Below, piece by piece: positions 9,875 through 16,160 of a stretch of 64,000 nucleotides of DNA. A program made the translations under genes and the position numbers. The DNA lies in contig NZ_JHXL01000001.1 of assembly GCF_000687735.1 (NCBI RefSeq), forward strand, positions 248,001 through 312,000, read 5' to 3'. This DNA comes from Acholeplasma equifetale ATCC 29724 (GTDB lineage: Bacteria; Bacillota_I; Bacilli_A; Acholeplasmatales; Acholeplasmataceae). The notes under the pieces are model-generated. The model did no database searches and had not been told where the DNA came from. It saw nothing but the letters and a program-made list of their open reading frames with translations. Numbering within the stretch: the first letter of the stretch is position 1; each line of letters opens with the position of its first letter.

Positions 9875-10240
9875 AATTTATTAAATAAACTGTCAATTTA
9901 AGTCATGTTTTTCTCAAATCTTTCAAAACTTCCCCTAATCGTTCATTTGTTGAATAATCGTTCAAAAGTAGCAAATCGTTAAATTGTTACATAAAAAAGT
10001 AAAAAAAGACCAATAATTAGTCTAAAGATTGACTATTACTGATCTTATTAAAACTGGCGGAAAGGAAAAATCTCCCTATCCGCTAGCAACTATTTAATGT
10101 TTTGTATTGTATCAAAACTTGTAATTCAATATGGCTTTAATTACCTATTTTGATACAATTACGCACCCTTTGGTAATTTTACGCACCATTAACTGATTTT
10201 TAGCACCCCCTGTAAATATGGCTTAACAAGGCTGTCAATA
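9875..10240. other. 366-base non-coding stretch with hairpins and end-like repeats
   Basis: No supported gene lies here. Near 10052-10083 there is a GC-richer hairpin (GCGGA ... TCCGC) without a clear T run. The right part (10159-10210) carries the repeated TTACGCACC/TTAGCACCCC units listed separately. The promoter of the type I R-M operon should lie at the left end; two copies of CTTGTAA near 9828-9842 could be operator half-sites for the small XRE protein, which is a guess. Confidence 0.4.
10159..10210. repeat. three short direct repeats resembling an IS21-type transposon end
   Basis: Units beginning TTACGCACCC (10159), TTACGCACC (10179) and TTAGCACCCC (10200) are spaced 20 and 21 bases apart. 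Repeated transposase-binding units of this sort are usual at IS21-family ends, and IS21 fragments occur elsewhere in this island. No transposase gene adjoins these copies, so it would be a solo or eroded end. The assignment is inference. Confidence 0.35.
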
Positions 10241-10741
10241 TCAATTAGTTGTGTTTTTTATTGACTCAATGATTAAATCTATAGCAACACCAATGTCTAT
10301 CATGTGGATCAGATCCTTTTCGTACACTCTAAGAGTCATTGTTCTATCTTTCATGGTTGCATATCCAACTTCAATCCAGTAAAAACAAAACATAAATTTA
10401 TTAGGTAGATTGTGTTCTTCAGGCATCTCTAATTTAACAATGATTGGTGAAACAAGTTCCCAATCTTTGATGTTCTGATTATCAATATCCTCTTTAATAC
10501 GTAATGAATAGACTCCATTTCTGAAAAAGTAATGTCTTGACTTAATCTGATTCTTTTTAAGATAAGAGATCAATTTGCTGTCATTTGTAATGGTGACAAA
10601 ATCTCCTTCTTCTCTATAAAAAACATCAGTGTACATGCCGTTGATTAAATCAACAACATAGTCTCCGTCACCATATGGTTCAGGATGCGGATAAAACTTT
10701 TGAATCAAGTTCCTTGGTACTTTAATTTCAATACTTTTCAT
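10241..10741 (-). CDS. uncharacterised 166-residue protein
   Basis: Not recognised. The protein begins MKSIEIKVPRNLIQKFYPHP, is soluble, and looks alpha/beta with a run of short beta-type segments (YVVDLING, DFVTITND, HYFFRNGVYSL) and a final amphipathic helix. No signal peptide, membrane helix or obvious catalytic motif is seen. An AGGAGATACTT ribosome site precedes the ATG. It lies 82 bases downstream of the original end of the broken GIY-YIG nuclease gene on the same strand, so it could be a partner, inhibitor or immunity protein of that module, but the sequence gives no direct support. Length and codon use suggest a real gene. Confidence 0.6.
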   Translation of the reverse strand: MKSIEIKVPRNLIQKFYPHPEPYGDGDYVVDLINGMYTDVFYREEGDFVTITNDSKLISYLKKNQIKSRHYFFRNGVYSLRIKEDIDNQNIKDWELVSPIIVKLEMPEEHNLPNKFMFCFYWIEVGYATMKDRTMTLRVYEKDLIHMIDIGVAIDLIIESIKNTTN

Positions 10742-10771
10742 AAGTATCTCCTTCTGGCACTTGCCATTTTA

Positions 10772-10795
10772 TTTACAGGTCAAGCCTGTATTACC
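10772..10795. repeat. short perfect inverted repeat
   Basis: TACAGG and CCTGTA flank a 5-base loop between the GIY-YIG gene and the 166-residue gene. It could be a weak processing or termination hairpin (no T run follows) or an operator. Only the symmetry is certain. Confidence 0.35.
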
Positions 10796-10823
10796 CTTTG
10801 TACCAAGGAATTAATAAATTAAA

Positions 10824-11663
10824 TTAATTTGAGTTGAGCCCAAAGGCTCTAGTACCTAATGTTTTCTTCCACCATGACTCACGGCTTAAAATCACTTGAT
10901 CATCAGTTCTAGCGTTATAGTTTTCTAATATTGAATATTAAAAGTATTTTTTTATGTAGTCAAACCCAAATTCACTTACTATTTCTTTTAGTAGTTTATT
11001 ACCCCCGTGTCCATTTGATACATAATTTTTCCATCTGGTTAACAGCATTCCAATATCAGAAGTAGCAGATCCAACATACTGATTTCCATTGCTGGTATCT
11101 GTAATTAAATAGACTGCTTTTTGATTCTCCAGCGCTGCTATCCAATCACGTTTATTCCTTACAATTATTGTTTCCAATTGTGAAAAAGTCAATCTCACAT
11201 TGTCATAACCAGGAAAATCATCACCATCAAATGTGGTGGGCAAAATTTGAACAACTTCCAACTGATCTATAATCTTAGAAAGATATCTCCCTTGACCTTG
11301 ATGATATTTATGGTATTTTACTATGACTCGGCCAAAATACTTACTATATTCTTCAACTGAAACACCTTTATAGTTGACACCATGCTCAATGTTAAGATCC
11401 TCGGTTACTTCTTTTATAGTCGTTAACAACCAAGTATTATACGTAAGTCTCATAAAACTAACGGCAAATTGGCCTACTCTAAAATATCTTTGTGTCTCTC
11501 TCCAAAACAGCCACTGGTTATCAATGACTTCTGGATCTTTTTTGTACTCATCCATAGGATTTTTACCTTCGCGATTAGGTTGATTAAATTTTACTTTATA
11601 TAGTTTTATTTCTTCGTTTGACAAGTGTAATAAATCATTTAGCAATATTTGATTTGACATCAA
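10824..11663 (-). pseudogene. GIY-YIG family nuclease interrupted by one in-frame TAA
   Basis: The intact frame from 11663 gives 241 residues, ending at a TAA at 10938-10940. It contains the GIY-YIG start AVYLITDTSNGNQYVGSA (about 189-206) after a ~185-residue N-terminal region. Reading through this TAA in the same frame continues for 37 more codons to the TAA at 10824-10826. That stretch carries YSILENYN and SRESWWKKTLGTRAFGLN, which is the expected C-terminal end with the catalytic Glu (SRESWW). The single stop therefore removes the active-site Glu; CAA to TAA is the simplest origin. The whole frame would be 279 residues. Unless the stop is read through, the protein should be an inactive nuclease. 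A small XRE gene lies upstream. Confidence 0.8.
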
Positions 11664-11798
11664 TTAGCCATCCTATTAAGTGATTCAACTAGATACTCCT
11701 TCTATTATGAATGAAATTATCAAGACTCAACATATCGATAAAAACGCACCTCAAATCAAAAGGAATTATATGTATCTGCGTATTTCTGTTTTCTTCCA

Positions 11799-11993
11799 TT
11801 ATTTATTCTTCTCAAACTTGATGCTCTTGCTTTCACAATAATTGTAAAACTTACACTCCAAAACCCAAGTAGGGTTATGACCATTCTCCCAACGATTTAA
11901 CGTAGGATAAGAAATGCCAATTTCCTTTGCAAGTGCCTCTTGACTTAACAGTAATTTGACTCTAACATATTTGACTTTTTCAGCGAATATCAT
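11799..11993 (-). CDS. small XRE-family regulator upstream of the GIY-YIG gene
   Basis: Helix-turn-helix protein of 64 residues; LSQEALAKEIGISYPTLNRW is a clear XRE unit, followed by ENGHNP. It is a relative of the regulators that head the type I and type III-like operons, with the same size and the NRWENG motif, but its tail (YCESKSIKFEKNK) has diverged. The GIY-YIG gene begins 135 bases downstream on the same strand, so it probably controls that module. An inverted repeat AATGT ... ACATT lies just upstream at about 12022-12045 and could be its operator; this is inferred from symmetry only. Confidence 0.8.
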   Translation of the reverse strand: MIFAEKVKYVRVKLLLSQEALAKEIGISYPTLNRWENGHNPTWVLECKFYNYCESKSIKFEKNK

Positions 11994-11999
11994 TAAATA

Positions 12000-12297
12000 A
12001 ACGCTCCATTTTTGGTAATGTAAAAGATTATATCACATTATAAATATAAACACAAGATTTTAACGGCTCAATTTAATGTAAACAACAAACTGTCTTGAAT
12101 ACAAAAATTAGCCTCTTTTTAAGTTTAGGAAAGAGGTATAACCCGTTTAATTGCCATTAACTTGCGTACAGCTATCTATTACGGCCCATAGGTACTTGAA
12201 TGTCGAGCACACGAATACTTAGTGCCGCTTCGGAGCATATGCATCTGTTCATATTATATATTAGCAAATTTATACACTTTTCCATAGACAAGTTTCA
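12000..12297. other. non-coding stretch with a GC-richer, structured segment
   Basis: No open frame of useful length lies here. The part from about 12120 to 12245 is clearly richer in G and C than its surroundings and contains short complementary pieces (for example GCCTCTTTTT with AAAGAGGT, and TGCCGCTTCGGAGCA). It may be a small RNA, the 3' region of the RNase III transcript, or a relic of a transferred element. Its function is not recognised. Confidence 0.35.
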
Positions 12298-13140
12298 TTA
12301 TTCGTTATCTTCTTCTGCAAACTCATCAGGTAATCCGTAGAAATCACAAAGAACTAAATAAGCTGCATACCTTTTGGCTTCTTTTTTAGATGTTGCATAA
12401 GCAGTGTGTTTCATTGCCCAGCTTCTAATGTAACAAGTGCACTCCCACATTAAACTTCCATCATTCATCAATACTTGTTCTTCTGATTGATCGTATTCAG
12501 GAATAGAGCATCTACCTTTTTCTGATAGTTCTTTTAAAGTAGTCACCGCATTCTCTAACTGAAACTTTGATGGTCTTGGCTCTTCAGTATCGACATCTTC
12601 TAGGAAGTCATCTATCTGAAGCATATACTCTACAACATTTTGAAGTTCATCTTGATTCCAATCACTGTCAATTGCAACTGCACCAAGTATAGCTTCAAAA
12701 AGATCCGCCTTAACTTTTATCAAATTATCTTTGAACTTTGGATTTTCTAAGTCTGTATCACCTAAATACATATACTTAAATAACCCTAATTTATCAATTG
12801 TTTTTGCGAGTGTTTCATTAGATACTATTTGTTTTTTTAGTTCTGTAAAAGCTGCTTCATTCTTATGAGCAACGATACAGTATTCGTCAAGATCATTCTC
12901 TTCATCATAGTAATCAGATTGAGATTTCACAAAGCCAAATCTATCAGCGATAATTTTTACTACATAAAAATCTAGAACCCTATCGCCTAAAAATTCTAGT
13001 ACTTCATTGTTTTCACCACCATATTGTGATGAATATGAGCTACGGGTGAAAGCTTGTAAAAGCAAGTCCTCATTATCAAACCAGTAGCCAATCTTCTTTT
13101 GAACAACATCTAAGTGTTCACATAAATCTTGCATTTTCAT
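12298..13140 (-). CDS. accessory RNase III with dsRNA-binding domain
   Basis: Protein of 280 residues with an RNase III domain: signature NNEVLEFLGD with E46, E49 and D53, and the second acidic site KADLFEAILGA with D146 and E149, so all catalytic positions are present. The stretch between the two sites is about 24 residues longer than in E. coli Rnc and contains an acidic insert near 75-87. A dsRNA-binding domain follows (about 190-268, ending KKEAKRYAAYLVL). Its place among restriction and anti-phage genes, and its unusual size, argue against it being the housekeeping rnc. It should cut double-stranded RNA; the substrate is unknown. A terminator-like hairpin sits about 40 bases upstream of its start. 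A defence or RNA-regulation role is inference. Confidence 0.8.
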   Translation of the reverse strand: MKMQDLCEHLDVVQKKIGYWFDNEDLLLQAFTRSSYSSQYGGENNEVLEFLGDRVLDFYVVKIIADRFGFVKSQSDYYDEENDLDEYCIVAHKNEAAFTELKKQIVSNETLAKTIDKLGLFKYMYLGDTDLENPKFKDNLIKVKADLFEAILGAVAIDSDWNQDELQNVVEYMLQIDDFLEDVDTEEPRPSKFQLENAVTTLKELSEKGRCSIPEYDQSEEQVLMNDGSLMWECTCYIRSWAMKHTAYATSKKEAKRYAAYLVLCDFYGLPDEFAEEDNE

Positions 13141-13177
13141 TTTGATTCCTCCTATTTATTTTATTGTCCGAGAGGAA

Positions 13178-13206
13178 ACAAAAAAGACCTATGCCGATAA
13201 GAGGTC
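13178..13206 (-). terminator. terminator-like hairpin in the leader of the RNase III gene
   Basis: On the minus strand GACCT and AGGTC enclose a 10-base loop and are followed at once by six T residues. It is 38 bases upstream of the RNase III start. The segment before it (to about 13260) contains two GGGG-bearing pieces (CTGGGGTT and GTGGGGAC) and could be a short leader RNA or separate small RNA. Attenuation of the gene is a reasonable inference. Confidence 0.55.
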
Positions 13207-13282
13207 CCCACTTCTAGCAGTAAGTAGAATAACCCCAGTTGCTTAAGTCTTAATTTCATCAAAATAATAATTGTAAGTTTAT

Positions 13283-13465
13283 CTATCTAAACTCTACCAC
13301 TCGCATAGAGGAGTCAAGATAAATCCCGTTACTCAAATACTTTGAGGAAACTAATCCTTCAATCGGACCCCTATATTTTATCACTTGTTTAAGTTTTTGT
13401 CTATAAATTAATAAAGAAGACCCTTTTGTCAAGGTCCTAATTTTATACGGTAATTTCAGTTCCAC
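13283..13465 (-). CDS. possible small protein, 60 residues, GTG start
   Basis: Basic 60-residue frame starting with GTG, with AAGG about 6 bases before it. The protein (MELKLPYKIRTLTKG at the start, SMRVVEFR at the end) matches nothing I recognise. It lies between the debris region and the RNase III leader, and its start overlaps the possible recombinase tail at 13443-13620 in another frame. It may be a real small gene or chance; no strong codon signal is visible. Confidence 0.25.
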   Translation of the reverse strand: MELKLPYKIRTLTKGSSLLIYRQKLKQVIKYRGPIEGLVSSKYLSNGIYLDSSMRVVEFR

Positions 13466-13620
13466 TTGTAACCTTAAAAGTTATTGATTTGTCTCTATTA
13501 ACAATTGCTTTTTCAACCATTATCATCCACACATCATTTGACCATTCAGGCAGGTAGTTATCTGTAATGTTTATGTTTTCATATATGTAGATCTATGATA
13601 GATTTATCTAAGGTATTTGT
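13443..13620 (-). pseudogene. possible serine-recombinase C-terminal remnant
   Basis: In one minus-strand frame, 13592-13443 encodes ITDNYLPEWSNDVWMIMVEK followed by a segment ending SITFKVTSGTEITV and a TAA. The pattern of Trp-rich helix, VEK.IV, then a short beta pair ending in a GTEI.V tail is like the last residues of large serine recombinases. Upstream the match can be continued in a shifted frame (LDKSIIDL), so the piece is both truncated and frameshifted. Recognition rests on this short tail only, so the family call is tentative. Confidence 0.4.
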
Positions 13621-13621
13621 A

Positions 13622-13855
13622 TCAGTTGTTTATTTTTTTACTTAAATCCTTGATAGCAATATTCATTATATCCATTAAGTCTTGAGCTGAAAGAGTAAAT
13701 ACTAGTTTCACCTTTCGCTTTTTATTTTCATCTATAAAAGAAAATTGATTGTTTCCAAGTGGCTCAACATCGCCATGAGCAATTGCATTTCTTAAGTTTC
13801 GTAAAATAGGTTTTACAGTTCCGTTTAATGGTTCTATGACATTTGCTTTAGACAT
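13622..13855 (-). pseudogene. HEPN-like C-terminal fragment, 77 residues
   Basis: The protein contains LRNLRNAIAHGDVEP near residues 18-32. This has the R-x4-H motif (R22, H27) typical of HEPN RNases and HEPN-type antitoxin partners, followed by a short region ending LMDIMNIAIKDLSKKINN. That looks like the last third of a longer HEPN protein. No convincing upstream continuation is seen before stops in all frames, so it is probably a fragment rather than a whole gene. If it is still made, it could be a small HEPN protein. Confidence 0.45.
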
Positions 13856-14043
13856 TATTGAATTTATTTACTTTAAACAATCCTCACTATAATAGTTGTT
13901 TTCTTTGCATAAAAAAAAGCATATAGAAGGCTGCATAAATACTTCCAATTTGGAAAGCACCTCGTTCAACATTATCTCCAAAAATTAACGGAATTAATAG
14001 TGGTTCCTTTTTAAAATGATCTGATGTTTTATTCAATAATTTA

Positions 14044-14229
14044 ACAATACTAAGAGTGTTTACTAGTAATATGACCTTTGAAAAATGGCCCAATATATTA
14101 GGTAATGATGAAATGATTACTAAAGCAATTTTAGATAGAATTCTTCATCACTATTATCTGTTTAATATCACTGGTAACTCTTATCGTATTAAAGATAAAC
14201 TTAAATACAATAAAACTGAGGAATCTTAA
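14044..14229 (+). pseudogene. istB: IS21 IstB helper ATPase, C-terminal remnant
   Basis: The plus strand reads VFTSNMTFEKWPNIL, then ILDRILHHYYLFNITGNSYR and a TAA at 14227-14229. This is the characteristic end of IstB/DnaC-like helper proteins of IS21 elements (TSN.....W, then A..DR..H, then I.G.SYR). Only the last ~60 residues remain; the ATPase core is missing and stops occur upstream. It is opposite in strand to the surrounding defence genes. It shows that an IS21 element once inserted here and has decayed. Confidence 0.75.
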
Positions 14230-14454
14230 CTGCACACAATTGTACATTCTTAACTTGACTTTTATAATATTCTAGAGAAGCAGCTAGATACATCATTGAT
14301 AATAAGAAAACTTATGTTGATGAAACGTCTTTCTACATCTACGGCACCATTTGTGCTAAAAAAAGATTTATTATTGCAATGTAGGAATGAAAGTGCGAAG
14401 TCTGAAACATCACTAGTTTTTAGAAACGCGCCAGAATTATTTATATAACGCAAA
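14230..14454. other. no supported gene; probable decayed mobile-element sequence
   Basis: Short frames on both strands are broken and none has a convincing start. A plus-strand piece near 14274-14350 faintly resembles a SpoIIID-type helix (AARYIIDNKKT) but soon loses similarity. TGCACAATTGTACA-like sequence at 14231-14247 just after the istB remnant might be the old element end. Confidence 0.3.
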
Positions 14455-14503
14455 AAAGGAGCCACCACTACCCGATTAAAGGTAATGATGACTCCTTTAT
14501 TTT
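14455..14503 (-). terminator. intrinsic terminator of the type III-like operon
   Basis: On the minus strand AAAGGAG and CTCCTTT pair around an inner imperfect stem (ACC ... GGT) and are followed by a T run. It begins a few bases after the DUF4268 stop, so the whole module from the XRE gene onward likely ends here. Confidence 0.75.
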
Positions 14504-14504
14504 T

Positions 14505-15433
14505 TTATATTAAATATGGTTTAACTGCTGTTCTTAGTTTAACTAATAAGTCAATAGTTTGATTCATTAATTCTTTATAATTATCTTGATGTTCAAAGTC
14601 TAATCCTGGAATAGATGCTGTTATATTTGACGCTTTTTTGCTATCGTTTCGATTCCAAACATATGTGTAACCAGTTGATGATTCAATTTCATCTTTATGA
14701 GCATATATTGCATCATATTGTTCTTTAGAATCATTAACCCAAATATAAACATGAATCTTATTATCTTTATTAATCAAGCCAATACCTAAATGGCACTTTG
14801 AACTTCCGATTGAAACATCGTACCAATGGTCAGTTGTTGGCTTTCTTTTGTTAAAAGGATTGCCTCTTTCTGTTAAAACATCATTAAATTTTGTCCAGAA
14901 ATCTTGTCTATAATTCATTGTTTGATTGAACTTTTCTCCAGTTTTATTACTCTTTTTTACTTGTACAGCAAAATCATTAGGCTGCTCTATAACTTTAAAT
15001 TGAGGTGCTGGATCTGAGTTACCAATCTTATATGCATGAACTTCAATTAAGAAGAAAGAAACATCGCTATCAAAATGTTCATTTAACCATTCAACAGCTC
15101 TAGCATCCTCAGCTCTTGCTTCTTTAACAATCCAAACAACAATGGAAGCATCCAAACCTGAAGCGTATGTAAGGATTTCACCTAAATGGCGGTGATCAGT
15201 TGCTTCAAGTTGATTTTTGATTATAACCTTTTTATCAGAAAACTCATCTTTACAATAAATGTCACAACTAAAAGAACCTACTTGTTTTTCAGTTTCTACA
15301 TCTATAAGAGAAAGGCCAAGAATCTCACCAAGATCCGAAATATTTCTTCTTTAGCTAGCCATTTAGAAAAATCGTATTCTTCATGTTTCCAAATATCTCT
15401 TAATTCAACTTCTTTTAATTTTCCTATTGCAAT
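14505..15433 (-). pseudogene. DUF4268 protein gene with a one-base frameshift
   Basis: The intact 3' part (15155 to 14505 and the frame before it) encodes LTYASGLDASIVVWIVKEAR and the DUF4268 C-terminal region. The 5' part encodes IGKLKEVELRDIWKHEEYDF in another frame; the two join if one base is restored near 15341-15347 (a GAAGAAATA run). The rejoined protein would be about 309 residues, the normal family size. The reading frame would begin with ATT at 15433, 7 bases after AGGAG, where ATG is expected. The usual ENQLE of the family's nuclease-like motif reads KNQLE, with D in SCDIYC before it. It is the fifth gene of the type III-like operon. As assembled it should not give a full protein. 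Confidence 0.75.
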
Positions 15434-15454
15434 AACATATCTCCTAACAAAAAA

Positions 15455-16150
15455 TTATAAGTGTGAATAAACATCAAAATTATCGAACAATTCCTCAAAA
15501 GAACTATAATCTCTTGATAGACTTGTTTCGTAGTTATCTGTCAGGCTTTGAGTACCAAATCTTGTATAACTTCCTTTTTTGATTACATTGCATTTTCTAA
15601 TAGATGTTTCATTAGTAAAACCAATAATATCAATTTGCTTTAATTCACTATATGCTTTCCCATCATTAGTTATGAAATAGACTAAAACCATATAATCCTT
15701 TCCATCTTTATTTGCTTGAACCACAGGATACATAAAATCCCAACTTAAAGATGGTGTTAACTTTGTTAATGCAGTTTTTACATCAATAAATACCCTTCTA
15801 TTACCATTAATTATTTCTATATCATATGGATCATAAAAATATTCAGCTACTAATTGACTACTTTTTTCTGAATAATCATTTGAATAAACAATTCGATTAA
15901 TTTCATCTAAATCAAAGTTATCACTCCATGTACGCGTAATAAAACCTCGATCACCAAATTTCCATTCGATTAATTCACGAATGTATATTTCAGTAATAAA
16001 TCCAACATATGAATCGTGAGCTACAACAGTAAACTTATCATAACATAAGCCTACTCTCCTTAAATAATTTTTACAATCAGCTCTAAAATTTTCAAAATTA
16101 ACTGCAGCTTGCTGTAATTCTTTAGTTAACTTGAATTCAAAATCTTTCAT
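15455..16150 (-). CDS. uncharacterised PD-(D/E)XK-like protein of the type III-like operon
   Basis: Protein of 231 residues, not recognised as a named family. It shows a restriction-endonuclease-like order of residues: a helix with E54 (VGFITEIYIREL), then D110 in YDIEI, then FIDVKTA with D123 and K125. A Gln or further acidic residue in the following helix is not obvious. It begins 10 bases after the Res-like gene and is followed by the DUF4268 gene, so it is part of the same transcript. It may be a second nuclease, a DNA-end or modification sensor, or an accessory subunit. The nuclease fold is inferred from motif spacing only. Confidence 0.65.
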   Translation of the reverse strand: MKDFEFKLTKELQQAAVNFENFRADCKNYLRRVGLCYDKFTVVAHDSYVGFITEIYIRELIEWKFGDRGFITRTWSDNFDLDEINRIVYSNDYSEKSSQLVAEYFYDPYDIEIINGNRRVFIDVKTALTKLTPSLSWDFMYPVVQANKDGKDYMVLVYFITNDGKAYSELKQIDIIGFTNETSIRKCNVIKKGSYTRFGTQSLTDNYETSLSRDYSSFEELFDNFDVYSHL

Positions 16151-16160
16151 TCATATCACC

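Noticed and set aside
10938-10940. TAA as a recoded (suppressed) codon
   Set aside because: No suppressor context is visible and other TAA codons in the window are normal stops; a point mutation is simpler.
12298-13140. Housekeeping rnc
   Set aside because: Unusual length, acidic insert and defence-island position argue against it, though the rest of the genome was not seen.
14274-14350. SpoIIID-like helix (AARYIIDNKKT) on the plus strand
   Set aside because: Only about a dozen residues look alike and the rest diverges with a stop; too little to name a gene.
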